From: an uncultured Paraprevotella sp.
GTDB taxonomy: Bacteria > Bacteroidota > Bacteroidia > Bacteroidales > Bacteroidaceae
Direction: 5' to 3'
Assembly: GCA_944320765.1 (NCBI GenBank)
Contig: CALUIS010000011.1
Location: 36,359 to 100,358, forward strand
Length of the DNA stretch: 64,000 bases
The translations under genes and the position numbers were made by a program. A model generated the notes under the pieces. It saw only the letters and a program-made list of their open reading frames with translations, did no database searches and was not told the DNA's origin. This document shows, one piece after another, positions 34,768-43,593 of the stretch. Within the stretch, counting starts at the first letter, position 1, and each line of letters starts with the position of its first letter.

Positions 34768-35678
34768 TCGATATGGCGTCTCCGCTTTTCCTCCCTGATT
34801 TCGTCCACCGCAATCAGGATTCCCGTCTCCTCCACATTGCCGAACTCGTCATTGATAGCCGTGCCGAACATCTTCATGGTGGGCGACAATCCCATATAGG
34901 CATTCACCAAGGGCGGAATGTTATACCCCAACTTGCGTACCTCCGTATTCAATATCTTATAGTCTTCCTTGAAGTCATCGGCCACGAACAGTTTGCGGAG
35001 TTCCTCCGTGTCGGCTTCCAGCTGCAGGGGATGAATCGGGACAATCAGCTTGTCTTTGTCCTCAAAATGCTTTTTCAAGAAATAAAGTATCATGTCGCGC
35101 CCGTAACGGTTGTAAGACGGGTACATGGTCATCTTGCCGAAATAGTAACGCACATCCGGCACCAGCACCGTCAGCGCGCCCAGGCCGTCCCACAGATTGT
35201 CCAACGTGAACAAGCCCTTGGAACCTTGCCTTGTGCTTTGGTACTCCAACGTGACAAAGGAACGCCCCAGCTCTATCGTATAGGGCATATAGTTCTTCAT
35301 GAACTCTTCCGAGAAATGGAACATGTGGGACGTGGCCAATATCGGCTGCCCGTCCTCTTTCAGCTTGACATGAGATCCCAACAAGTAACGATAACCGCCC
35401 AAGATGGCTTCAGCCTCGGGGTCCCAGACAATCAACTGCTTGTAGGGGTCATCCATCACGTCGAAGTCATCCAAGTCCAACGACATGCCCGTCCCCCCGC
35501 CGGAAGCCCGGAAAGCAATCTCGCGCAGACGGCCGATTTCACGTACCACATTCGGCGAGTCCTGCCATGTCACCACATAAATCTCGTTGTGGCTTTTGTT
35601 CGTATCGCGCAATCTCTTTTCCGGGGTAAGCTCCGCCTTCAACAGTCCCTTGTCTACCGGTGCTATGATTTCTTCCAT
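34746..35678 (-). CDS. glsB: GNAT-type N-acyltransferase (GlsB/OlsB-like, glycine lipid synthesis)
   Basis: A 310-residue protein of the hemolysin-like/OlsB acyltransferase group with a GNAT fold (AILGGYRYLLG, YTIELGRSFVTLEYQ). In Bacteroides thetaiotaomicron the GlsB homologue attaches a 3-hydroxy fatty acid to glycine, giving N-acyl glycine (commendamide), the first step of glycine lipids. The adjacent acyltransferase gene fits GlsA, the second step. The identity rests on family resemblance and the paired arrangement; an ornithine substrate is the main alternative. It lies 17 bases after glsA. Confidence 0.83.
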   Translation of the reverse strand: MEEIIAPVDKGLLKAELTPEKRLRDTNKSHNEIYVVTWQDSPNVVREIGRLREIAFRASGGGTGMSLDLDDFDVMDDPYKQLIVWDPEAEAILGGYRYLLGSHVKLKEDGQPILATSHMFHFSEEFMKNYMPYTIELGRSFVTLEYQSTRQGSKGLFTLDNLWDGLGALTVLVPDVRYYFGKMTMYPSYNRYGRDMILYFLKKHFEDKDKLIVPIHPLQLEADTEELRKLFVADDFKEDYKILNTEVRKLGYNIPPLVNAYMGLSPTMKMFGTAINDEFGNVEETGILIAVDEIREEKRRRHIETFSGRG

Positions 35679-35695
35679 TTTACTCTTTCCTTTTG

Positions 35696-36514
35696 TTATA
35701 ACTTATATACCTGCGCCCTCACCTCCTGAGCCCATTGCTGGGGACTTTTGGATTTGTCGAACACAGTCCAGGGTATCGGTTTCCCGATAATCACTTTATA
35801 TTCTCCGTGCTGGCCACGGTACATCTCGTCAGGCAAGAACAGCATGGCCAGATTGAACTTGAGGCGCAACCGCTTGCACCACTCCGCAATGGAATAGAAG
35901 CGGTCAGAGTTCCGCCCGATAAAATGTATGGGCACCACGTCGCGCTGCGTCGCCACGCTCTTGGTCACAAAAGCCTTGTTCCAAGGCAAATCCCGTATCG
36001 TGCCATCCGGCATCCTCCGGGAGCATATACCCGCCGGGAACATGATGATGTGGTTGTCCGAACGGAAGGCATCCTCCACCATCTGCGGGAAGTTCCGCCC
36101 TTGCTTCCCCAGCTTGTTGATGGGGATGCACAAAGGAGCCAGCCCCTCCAAGTTCATCAGCAGGTCGTTTACCAGATACTTGATTTTACCATCGTAATGA
36201 CGCCCCAGCACCATGCCTAAGGTAATACCGTCGATAGCCCCCAGGGGATGGTTGGACACGAAAGTATATTTGCGGGGCGCACCGGCAAGGTTCTCCAAGC
36301 CTTCCACCTTGACCTTCACGTCCAAATAGCGCAAGGCATTCTCGCAGAAGTCCACCCCTACATATCCTTGCTTCAAATAGCCGTTAATGAAATCCTGATG
36401 AATCAGACGCTTGAGCCCGTTCACCAAGAAATGGGGGATATACTTGGCTTTCTTCCCCGCCCGGCTTTTCACGACCCGGTCCAAATCAATCAAAGTAACC
36501 GCTTTATCTGGCAT
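35696..36514 (-). CDS. glsA: Phospholipid/glycerol acyltransferase (GlsA-like, glycine lipid synthesis)
   Basis: A 272-residue PlsC-type O-acyltransferase. The catalytic HxxxxD is in SNHPLGAIDGITLG, and the later block FPAGICSRR matches the FPEGxRS region. In Bacteroides this second enzyme adds a fatty acid to the hydroxyl of N-acyl glycine to make a diacylated glycine lipid, important for stress survival and gut colonisation. It starts 20 bases after the small lipoprotein gene and has no promoter of its own, so the three genes form one unit. Confidence 0.82.
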   Translation of the reverse strand: MPDKAVTLIDLDRVVKSRAGKKAKYIPHFLVNGLKRLIHQDFINGYLKQGYVGVDFCENALRYLDVKVKVEGLENLAGAPRKYTFVSNHPLGAIDGITLGMVLGRHYDGKIKYLVNDLLMNLEGLAPLCIPINKLGKQGRNFPQMVEDAFRSDNHIIMFPAGICSRRMPDGTIRDLPWNKAFVTKSVATQRDVVPIHFIGRNSDRFYSIAEWCKRLRLKFNLAMLFLPDEMYRGQHGEYKVIIGKPIPWTVFDKSKSPQQWAQEVRAQVYKL

Positions 36515-36534
36515 GACCTACTTCATTTGGATGC

Positions 36535-36903
36535 TCACGACACCCTCACCTTGGAATTATTGATGATATAAATACCTTTCGGCAACCCGTTAATCCAGTT
36601 CGTTCCCTTGTTCAGGCGGAACAAACCGTAGAAGACGCCGTTCCCCTTGTATACGGGAAGCATCTGAGAATGCTGGCTCGTCACCAACAAGGCTCCTCTC
36701 ATCATTTTAATGGTCACCGGGTAAGTGGAAGAAACCCTCCGTGTCTTATAGATATGGGTATATTCAGAAAAAGTCACATTACGCTCCACCGAGTCGGCCT
36801 TCATCTTGACCGACACCCGGTCTACGGCAACAGCCTCCATGCAGCTGCAACTCGCGACGAGCAGCACCCCCAAACAAACCTTGCTCCAACTATACCCACA
36901 CAT
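36535..36903 (-). CDS. Small uncharacterised lipoprotein upstream of glsA
   Basis: A 122-residue protein with lipobox LLVASC near residue 19 (start ATG 36903; an upstream TTG at 36912 is less likely). I recognise no domain for the middle part. The last 30 residues (LNKGTNWINGLPKGIYIINN) resemble the beta-strand pattern of T9SS or DUF6383-type C-terminal modules, ending in KVRVS. It is the first gene of the glsA-glsB unit and has a complete promoter. Its link to lipid synthesis is by context only. Confidence 0.7.
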   Translation of the reverse strand: MCGYSWSKVCLGVLLVASCSCMEAVAVDRVSVKMKADSVERNVTFSEYTHIYKTRRVSSTYPVTIKMMRGALLVTSQHSQMLPVYKGNGVFYGLFRLNKGTNWINGLPKGIYIINNSKVRVS

Positions 36904-36929
36904 TACACTCAAATTTAACCTCTATTTTG

Positions 36930-36959
36930 CAAAAATAGGATAAAAGCACCAACACTCAA
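36930..36959 (-). promoter_or_regulatory. Promoter for the lipoprotein-glsA-glsB operon
   Basis: On the minus strand TTG (36957-36959) and TATTTTTG (36930-36937) are 19 bases apart. The ATG at 36903 lies about 20 bases past the predicted transcript start. Confidence 0.6.
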
Positions 36960-37019
36960 GCCACGCCCGCCATGTTTTAAGGAATATTAATATATATGTC
37001 TCCGAACATCCGAAAGACA

Positions 37020-37062
37020 AAGGCCGGACACCCTTGTCCTCTTGCATGGGGTGTCCGGCCTT
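37020..37062 (-). terminator. Terminator of the dcw cluster
   Basis: AAGGCCGGACACCC (37020-37033) pairs perfectly with GGGTGTCCGGCCTT (37049-37062) and is followed on the minus strand by TTTGTCTTT. It lies 27 bases after the yqeY stop and ends the long division cluster transcript. Confidence 0.85.
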
Positions 37063-37088
37063 ATCTCATCATAAACAGGACGATAACG

Positions 37089-37538
37089 TCAGGCCAGCAA
37101 TTGCTTGACTAATGCGCTGATAGCCTTTCCGTCTGCCTTTCCGGCCAACTGCTTGGTCGCCACGCCCATCACCTTGCCCATATCCTTGGCACTGGCCGCC
37201 CCGACCTGGGCTATGATAGCCTTGACTTCCTGCTCCAACTCCTCCGGAGTGAGCTGTTTCGGCAGATAACGGTTGATGACCTCCACCTGGGCCAATTCCT
37301 CGTCGGCCAGGTCCTGCCGTCCTTGCTCCGTGTACAAAGCGGCAGTGTCCTTCCCCTGCTTGGCCAGCTTGCTCAGGATTTTCAGAGCCGCATCGTCCGT
37401 CAGTTCGTCATTGGCTCCCGGAGCCGTCTTGGCTTCCAGGAAAAATTTCTTGATGTTGCGCAAAGCCTCCAAAGCGACTTTGTCCTTGGCTTTCATCGCG
37501 GCCTTGATATCCTCGCTGACTTGTTCAAAAAGCGCCAT
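37089..37538 (-). CDS. YqeY/GatB-domain protein
   Basis: A 149-residue cytoplasmic protein of the YqeY family, related to the C-terminal tRNA-binding domain of GatB (LRNIKKFFLEAKT, INRYLPKQLTPEE, KDMGKVMGVATKQLAGKADG). The function is not established; a link to tRNA-dependent amidation is inferred from the fold. It follows ftsZ by 23 bases and is the last gene of the dcw transcript. Confidence 0.9.
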   Translation of the reverse strand: MALFEQVSEDIKAAMKAKDKVALEALRNIKKFFLEAKTAPGANDELTDDAALKILSKLAKQGKDTAALYTEQGRQDLADEELAQVEVINRYLPKQLTPEELEQEVKAIIAQVGAASAKDMGKVMGVATKQLAGKADGKAISALVKQLLA

Positions 37539-37561
37539 GATTCTCTTCTCCTTTCTTTATA

Positions 37562-38881
37562 TTAGAATACAATTACAGATTTCGTATCCTCGCCATGGTC
37601 CGGCTCCACGCTCTCCGCAGCCTTTCCGGTCCCGGAAGATTTGCTCTTGATGCTGGCCAGGACTTCCTTGCTGCGCTTGTAGGTCGGAGTGTCTTCCACC
37701 ATGGAAATCACGTTGTCATTGTCCAGGTCATCCTCCGTGAACAGATAAAGATGATGCGGGCGCTTGACGAACTGCTTGTTAGGCTCTCCATAGAAAATGT
37801 CCATGCGCTCCGCCTTCTTCAGTTCCATCTCTTCGCGCTGCACTCTCGCTTCCTCGTCCTCGGTCTCGTGCTTGGAAACCACATTGTCCATCCCCGGCAC
37901 GTTCTTCAGCCCGAACCCTGTGGCAAGGACCGTAATCTTCACGGCTTTCTCCAGGGAATCGTCCGTAGCGAGTCCGAACTTTGTCTCCACATCATCACCG
38001 AACTGGCTCATGAAGCTATGCACCTCGTTCATCTCCTCCATCGTCAGCTGGTCGTCCTCGTCCTTCGCGCAGAAGGAAATGCTCAACAGGACCTTCTTGG
38101 ACTTGTAAATGTCGTTATGGTTCAGCAACGGGGAACGGAGAGCGTTCTCGATCGCCTGACGCACACGTCCCTCACCCTCGCCGTAACCGGTACTCATGAT
38201 GGCCACCCCGCCGTCCTTCAGCACTGTGGTGACATCCTGGAAGTCCAAGTTGACAATGCCATGCACCGTGATGATTTCCGCGATGCTCTTGGCAGCGATG
38301 GACAAGGTGTCATCCGCCTTGGCGAAAGCGTTCAGCACCGTAAGGTCCGGATAGACCTTACGCAACAGTTCGTTATTGATCACCAGCAAGGCATCCACGT
38401 GCTTGGAAATCTCCTCCACCCCGTCCAATGCCTGATAAATCTTCTTCTTTCCCTCGAAACGGAACGGAATGGTCACGATACCCACCGTCAGGATACCCAT
38501 CTCCTTGGCACATTGGGCGATGACAGGAGCGGCGCCCGTCCCGGTACCGCCTCCCATACCCGCCGTTATGAACACCATGCGGGTGCCGTCGTTCAACATT
38601 TCCTTAATGCTGTCCAGACTCTCCAAAGCTGCCTCCTTGGCACGCTCAGGGCGGTTGCCGGCCCCCAGCCCCTCGGTGCCCAGCTGCAGCCGCGTAGGTA
38701 TGGGCGAGTCACTCAAAGCCTGGTTGTCGGTGTTGCACAAGACAAAGCTCACGTCATGGATTCCCTCTTTGTACATGTGGTTGACAGCATTTCCGCCGCC
38801 ACCGCCCACTCCGATGACTTTAATGATGCTGGGACTGTTCGTCTTAAAGTTAAAACGTATGTTGTCTGTTTCCTCTTGCAT
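37562..38881 (-). CDS. ftsZ: Cell division protein FtsZ
   Basis: A 439-residue tubulin-like GTPase that forms the division ring. Motifs are GVGGGGGNAVNHM (nucleotide binding), AGMGGGTGTGAAPVIA (tubulin signature loop) and LTVLNAFAKADDTL (synergy region). A long variable linker follows residue ~330. The last residues are SVIVF, a short hydrophobic tail in place of the E. coli-type IPAFLR-like tail. It lies 21 bases after ftsA, the usual order. Confidence 0.98.
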   Translation of the reverse strand: MQEETDNIRFNFKTNSPSIIKVIGVGGGGGNAVNHMYKEGIHDVSFVLCNTDNQALSDSPIPTRLQLGTEGLGAGNRPERAKEAALESLDSIKEMLNDGTRMVFITAGMGGGTGTGAAPVIAQCAKEMGILTVGIVTIPFRFEGKKKIYQALDGVEEISKHVDALLVINNELLRKVYPDLTVLNAFAKADDTLSIAAKSIAEIITVHGIVNLDFQDVTTVLKDGGVAIMSTGYGEGEGRVRQAIENALRSPLLNHNDIYKSKKVLLSISFCAKDEDDQLTMEEMNEVHSFMSQFGDDVETKFGLATDDSLEKAVKITVLATGFGLKNVPGMDNVVSKHETEDEEARVQREEMELKKAERMDIFYGEPNKQFVKRPHHLYLFTEDDLDNDNVISMVEDTPTYKRSKEVLASIKSKSSGTGKAAESVEPDHGEDTKSVIVF

Positions 38882-38902
38882 GATATATTCTGTTTTTCAA
38901 TG

Positions 38903-40264
38903 TTATTCTTCAGATACCGAATTGGCGAACTTCTCGAGCCGCTCTTTCATCTTCGCCCAAAAGCCCGGCTTGGACTTTTTCTCATTCCCCCCGTCCTCGT
39001 CTTTTTCCTTGCCGCCGGCTTCGCTCCGCTCCTCGGCCTCCGCCTCGTATTCCTGCGTCGGCACTGTCACCTCCTCTTCGGCCACCTCCTCTTTCTCTTC
39101 CACGGGCTTAGGCTCCACGCAGTTCAGGTTACCTTCTCCCACCAAAGCCAGCAATGTGTTCAACGAGCCGTCCCGAAGCACCTGGCCGGCCGCCTCTCCG
39201 TGCAAGGCAAACGGCACGGTCCGCACAAAGCGGACTTTCTCCACCTGCAGGAACTCGACAATGGCCTTATCCATATTTTTTATATTGGCAGCCGCACCCG
39301 AAACGACGATGCCCGCCAACAGCTTGCCCTTATAGCCGCTGTTCTTGATTTGCGCCCCCACGTTCTTGATGATTTCTTCCCCGCGGGCCTCCACGATGTC
39401 CACCAACACCCGCTCCTCTATGGTGCGGCCGTTGTTCATCAGCAGGTTCTTGGCCAGTTCCTCCTGGTTCAGGTCGGAATAAGCCGAGCCGTATTTTATC
39501 TTCAGGTCTTCCGCCTCGTCCTCCTCCATTTGCTGGGTGCAGAGGTCTTGCGTGATGTTGTTCCCGCCCAAAGGTATCACAGCCAAATGGCGCAGCAGGT
39601 TGTTCTTGTACACCGCCACGGTCGTCGTGCCATAACCGAAGTCCACCAAGGCGCACCCGGAACGCCGTTCCGTATCGGTCAGCACGCAACCGGCCAATGC
39701 CATGGGGGACACAAACACTCCGGCAACCTCCAGGCCGGCGGCTTCCACACATCTTATAATATACTCCCGCACCTCCGTCCGGGCGACGACGTTCAGGAAG
39801 GTCCCTTCAATCTGGTTGCCCAGCACGCCGACCGGGTCAGTCGTTGCCTCCGTGCCGACCCTATACTCCTGCGGAATCACATCCAGGATCTCGCACCCGG
39901 CATAGACTGTATTCTCATTGTTCTTCAGCAACGAATCCACCAGTTCCTGCGAAATGACGGTTTTCGTCACCAGCTGACGCGACACGGTGTTTATCTTTCC
40001 CTTCAACGAACGCCCGCCGATGCCGACAAACGCCCGGCACAGGCGCATCCCCAACGCCGTCTCCATCTTCTCCACGATATGCCTCAAGCACATCACAGTC
40101 TTTTCCACATTATAGACCACGCCCTTGCGGATGCAGTTCCGTGCGTCCACCTGCTCCACGTCAAGCACCTGCACGCTGCCGTCTATATTCTTGCACCCGG
40201 CCATGCCTCGTATTTTCGAGGAGCCGAACTCGATTGCCACGATGATTTCTTTCTCTACAGCCAT
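38903..40264 (-). CDS. ftsA: Cell division protein FtsA
   Basis: A 453-residue actin-like ATPase that tethers FtsZ to the membrane. The phosphate-1 motif is AIEFGSSKIRGMAG, phosphate-2 is CALVDFGYGTTTVAVY, and the adenosine motif is LAGIVVSGAAANIKN. A charged linker (about 385-430, rich in E, K and G) precedes the C-terminal FWAKMKERLEKFAN, which fits an amphipathic membrane-targeting helix. It starts one base after ftsQ. Confidence 0.97.
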   Translation of the reverse strand: MAVEKEIIVAIEFGSSKIRGMAGCKNIDGSVQVLDVEQVDARNCIRKGVVYNVEKTVMCLRHIVEKMETALGMRLCRAFVGIGGRSLKGKINTVSRQLVTKTVISQELVDSLLKNNENTVYAGCEILDVIPQEYRVGTEATTDPVGVLGNQIEGTFLNVVARTEVREYIIRCVEAAGLEVAGVFVSPMALAGCVLTDTERRSGCALVDFGYGTTTVAVYKNNLLRHLAVIPLGGNNITQDLCTQQMEEDEAEDLKIKYGSAYSDLNQEELAKNLLMNNGRTIEERVLVDIVEARGEEIIKNVGAQIKNSGYKGKLLAGIVVSGAAANIKNMDKAIVEFLQVEKVRFVRTVPFALHGEAAGQVLRDGSLNTLLALVGEGNLNCVEPKPVEEKEEVAEEEVTVPTQEYEAEAEERSEAGGKEKDEDGGNEKKSKPGFWAKMKERLEKFANSVSEE

Positions 40265-40265
40265 A

Positions 40266-41003
40266 TCATTTCCTTTTTCTCTTGCAAATTATCTGATGGT
40301 CATACTCCAGGCTGATTTGGGAATATTTGTTCCATCCCACCTTGTTCAGTCCTTCCGTGTAGAACGTCTTCAGCCGGTCCAGCTTGTCTTCCACATTCGT
40401 GGGTTGCCCCAATAGTATGACATGTTCCCCCACCCGGGGTATCAATTCCACTTCTCCATTCTCCAGCACGTGAATCTGCTGCACCTGGCCGTCCCAGAAC
40501 TCATGGTCTTGTATGAAACGCCCCAGGCGGGTCAGGTTCCGTTGGGCATACTTCGGCGTGATGTGCCCGGTAGCCACCACCAGGTTCGCATAATACGAAG
40601 ACGGGGGCATCGGCTTCCCCGCCCGGTCCAGATAGTAGTCCGCCCCGTCCGAGGACATGACATGCAGGATGGGCAGGCGCTGCCTGACATGGATGCAGAC
40701 CTTTCCGCCCGGCGTCTTGTAGGCCGTCACATCCTCTATATAAGGATTCTTCTTGAGAGCCGCCTCAATCCGGCCCAGCTCCACCTGCTCCATCTTCTTT
40801 CCCGTCGGGTTGCATTTCTTGCCGTCCAACAGCTGCAGCACCTGGCGGGCTTGTATGAACCCTGTCCGGAGGCTGTCCTCGACGACCACCTCCACGCCTT
40901 CGCACACAAGCCCCTCCTTGGGCTTGTTCAGCACGGTGACCGCAGCTATGAAATAGCCGAAAAGTCCCAGCAGCAACAATATGAGGGCCAGCTTCTTTAT
41001 CAT
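40266..41003 (-). CDS. ftsQ: Cell division protein FtsQ
   Basis: A 245-residue bitopic membrane protein. The ATG at 41003 overlaps the murC stop as ATGA; in-frame codons up to 41123 lie inside murC. A transmembrane helix (LALILLLLGLFGYFIAAVTVL) is followed by a POTRA-like domain (about 35-100, VEVVVEDSLRTGFIQARQ, LKKNPYIEDVTAYKTPGGKV) and a beta domain. It links FtsA/FtsZ to the septal synthases. Sequence is divergent from proteobacterial FtsQ, as is normal in Bacteroidota, but position is diagnostic. Confidence 0.92.
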   Translation of the reverse strand: MIKKLALILLLLGLFGYFIAAVTVLNKPKEGLVCEGVEVVVEDSLRTGFIQARQVLQLLDGKKCNPTGKKMEQVELGRIEAALKKNPYIEDVTAYKTPGGKVCIHVRQRLPILHVMSSDGADYYLDRAGKPMPPSSYYANLVVATGHITPKYAQRNLTRLGRFIQDHEFWDGQVQQIHVLENGEVELIPRVGEHVILLGQPTNVEDKLDRLKTFYTEGLNKVGWNKYSQISLEYDHQIICKRKRK

Positions 41004-42376
41004 CTCTCTTGCAGCACCTCCATGATTTGGGGAACATAGGCGTCGATATCCCCTGCTCCCAATACGACAAACACGTATGCGTCCGACTGGCGGACTTTCT
41101 CCACGACTTCTTCCTTGCGGCACAGGCTTTTCGTCACCCCCGGAGCCAGCCGGTCATATATCAGCCGGCTGGTCACCCCCGGAATCGGTGCCTCACGGGC
41201 GGGATAGATATCCGTCAGGATCACCTCGTCCAAGAGGGACAGGCTTTCTGCGAACTCCTTATAAAAATCACGGGTACGGGTATAAAGATGGGGTTGGAAT
41301 ATCGCCGCGATCTTCCGCCCGCGGTAAAGTTCGCGGATGGAAACCACGCTCTGCCGGATTTCGGCCGGATGATGGGCGTAGTCCGTCAGCAGCACGGCCT
41401 TGCTTCCCTTCAGGCGGAAATCGAAACGGCGGTCCACGCCTCCGAATGAGGCCATCCCCCGCCGTATCTCATCCGGCGTCGCCCCGGCGATTTGCGCCAG
41501 TGCCATAGCCGCTATCCCGTTCTCTATATTGACCCCCACCGGAACGCCCAGCTGCACGCCCGTGATGTTCCCAAACGGGGAGACGAGGTCGAAACCGATT
41601 TCCCCCTCGCCGATACGGATGTTTTCCGCATGGAAGTCCCCGCCCTCGCGGCTGTAGGTATAAAGGGTAACCCCGTCCTGCACGGCAGGCTTCATCTCCA
41701 ACCCTTCGTGAAGGACCAGAAAGCCGCCCGGACGGATCAAGGACGTGTAATGGGAGAAGCTCTCCAGATAGGCCGCTTTCGTGCCGTAAATATCCAGATG
41801 GTCCGGATCGGTGGCCGTAATCACGGAGGCATACGGGGTCAGCCAATGGAACGAGCGGTCGAACTCGTCCGCCTCGATGACCACGTAGTCGCTCTTCTCC
41901 GACAGGATATAATTGGTGCCGTAATTCTTCGTGATGCCTCCCAAGAAGGCATTGCAGTCCACGTGGCTCTGATGCAGGATATGGGCCGCCATGGAAGAAG
42001 TCGTGGTCTTCCCGTGCGTGCCGGCCACGCACAATCCTTTATGGAAGCGCGTCAGCGTCCCCAACACCTGGGCCCGCTTTTCCACGGCGAATCCCTCCGC
42101 CCTGAAGAAAGCCAGCTCGGCGTGGTCCGCCGGGATGGCCGGCGTGTAAACCACCAGGCATGACGCCTTGTCGCGGCAGGCAGCCGGGACAAGTTCCACA
42201 TTCTCCTCGTAATGCACCTGTGCCCCTTCCTCTTCCAGCCTGCGCGTAAGTTCCGAAGGGGTACGGTCATATCCGCCCACGCACACCCCCCTGTGCAGGA
42301 AGTAACGGGCGATGGCGCTCATGCCGATTCCCCCGATTCCTACAAAATAAACCGCCTTTATCGCATTCAGTTCCAT
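41000..42376 (-). CDS. murC: UDP-N-acetylmuramate--L-alanine ligase
   Basis: A 458-residue cytoplasmic ligase adding the first amino acid of the peptidoglycan stem. The N-terminal Rossmann domain carries VGIGGIGMSAIA, the ATP loop is GTHGKTTTSS, and ADEFDRSF plus TATDPDHLDIYG match the Mur central domain. YAHHPAEI is the conserved ATP-contacting block. It overlaps ftsQ by 4 bases and follows murG by 2. Confidence 0.97.
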   Translation of the reverse strand: MELNAIKAVYFVGIGGIGMSAIARYFLHRGVCVGGYDRTPSELTRRLEEEGAQVHYEENVELVPAACRDKASCLVVYTPAIPADHAELAFFRAEGFAVEKRAQVLGTLTRFHKGLCVAGTHGKTTTSSMAAHILHQSHVDCNAFLGGITKNYGTNYILSEKSDYVVIEADEFDRSFHWLTPYASVITATDPDHLDIYGTKAAYLESFSHYTSLIRPGGFLVLHEGLEMKPAVQDGVTLYTYSREGGDFHAENIRIGEGEIGFDLVSPFGNITGVQLGVPVGVNIENGIAAMALAQIAGATPDEIRRGMASFGGVDRRFDFRLKGSKAVLLTDYAHHPAEIRQSVVSIRELYRGRKIAAIFQPHLYTRTRDFYKEFAESLSLLDEVILTDIYPAREAPIPGVTSRLIYDRLAPGVTKSLCRKEEVVEKVRQSDAYVFVVLGAGDIDAYVPQIMEVLQER

Positions 42377-42378
42377 TT

Positions 42379-43506
42379 CTATTTTCCCCTCTCCCTATAG
42401 GCCACGGCCAGTTTGTAAACTTCCTCCGCGATACGGTCCGCAGAGTCCTCGAAAGCCATTTTCCTGGCGTTTTGTCCCAGAAGGGCCAACCGGTCCTCGT
42501 CTTTCACGGCCTCCAGGGCCAGCGGGATCAGTTTCTCCACCGCCTCGCTGTCTTTCACATAAAGCGCGGCCCGGCGGTCCGCCAAAGCCAAGGCATTCTT
42601 GGTCTGATGGTCCTCGGCCACATTCGGCGAAGGCACCAGGATGGCCGGTTTGCCCAACAGGCACAGTTCCGAGATGCTGCCGGCCCCGGCTCTTGAAACC
42701 ACAAGGTCCGCCGCCGCATAGGCATCTTCCATCTTGGCGATGAAGTCCGTCACAAACACGTTCTCCGGCTTGCCGCCGTGCTTCAGCCGCTCCTGTATTC
42801 CCGCGAAATAATAACCGCCGGTCTGCCAGATGAACTGCACGTCCGACGCCGCTATCAGGGGCAGTCCCGCCAACATGCTCTCGTTCATCGTGCGGGCCCC
42901 GAGGCTTCCGCCAATCAGGAGCACCGTCTTCCGGTCCGCCCGCAGGCCGAAAGCGGCTGCGGCCTCTTCGCGCCCCTTGGCGTTCTCCAGCAGCCCCTGC
43001 CTCACGGGGTTCCCTGTCAGTATGATTTTCTCCTTCGGGAAGAAACGTTCCATCCCTTCGTAGGCCACGCAGATCTTATCGGCCCGCTTGGCCAGCAGTT
43101 TGTTGGTCACGCCGGCATAGGAGTTCTGCTCCTGTATCAGGGTAGGGATGCCCAAGGATTCCGCCACGTTCAGGGTCGGCCCGCTGGCATAGCCTCCCAC
43201 TCCCACGGCTGCCATGGGCCGGAAGTCACGGATGATTTTCCGCGCCATCCGGCGGCTTTTCAGGATCTTGAACAGCACGGCGATGTTCTTCCACAAATGC
43301 TTGCGGTCGAAGCCGCATATCGGCAAGGCCTTGATAGGATAACCGGCAGCCGGGACACGCTTCATCTCCATCCGTCCTTCCGCTCCCACGAACAGGATTT
43401 CGGCTTCCGGATGCCGTGACTTGATGGCGTTTGCAATGGACACGGCCGGAAAGATATGCCCGCCTGTGCCGCCCCCGCTCACGATAATCCTTAATTCTTC
43501 TTTCAT
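42379..43506 (-). CDS. murG: UDP-GlcNAc--undecaprenyl-PP-MurNAc-pentapeptide GlcNAc transferase
   Basis: A 375-residue GT28 enzyme that makes lipid II on the inner face of the inner membrane. The N-terminal glycine-rich loop is SGGGTGGHIFPA, a second one is GGSLGARTMNE, and the C-terminal UDP-binding region includes SRAGAGSISELCLLGKPAIL. The ATG at 43506 is supported by the -7 element at 43525-43532, which overlaps the in-frame region further upstream. The 87-base gap before murG is the largest in the dcw cluster. Confidence 0.97.
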   Translation of the reverse strand: MKEELRIIVSGGGTGGHIFPAVSIANAIKSRHPEAEILFVGAEGRMEMKRVPAAGYPIKALPICGFDRKHLWKNIAVLFKILKSRRMARKIIRDFRPMAAVGVGGYASGPTLNVAESLGIPTLIQEQNSYAGVTNKLLAKRADKICVAYEGMERFFPKEKIILTGNPVRQGLLENAKGREEAAAAFGLRADRKTVLLIGGSLGARTMNESMLAGLPLIAASDVQFIWQTGGYYFAGIQERLKHGGKPENVFVTDFIAKMEDAYAAADLVVSRAGAGSISELCLLGKPAILVPSPNVAEDHQTKNALALADRRAALYVKDSEAVEKLIPLALEAVKDEDRLALLGQNARKMAFEDSADRIAEEVYKLAVAYRERGK

Positions 43507-43524
43507 GAGAATGAATTTTATCAG

Positions 43525-43532
43525 CAAAAATA
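43525..43532 (-). promoter_or_regulatory. Internal -7 element upstream of murG
   Basis: The minus strand reads TATTTTTG (TAnnTTTG), 19 bases before the murG ATG, inside the only long gap of the dcw cluster. It could drive murG-murC-ftsQ-ftsA-ftsZ-yqeY separately from the upstream promoter. Confidence 0.55.
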
Positions 43533-43593
43533 CGAATAAATCCGTTATCTCTCTTCTTTTTCTTTCCTTTTTTGTTCCGGCGCGACTGATTCC

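Noticed and set aside
37595..40315. A 906-codon plus-strand open frame across ftsZ and ftsA.
   Set aside because: It is the shadow of two well-recognised genes; the translation is rich in L, H, R and Q with no domain.
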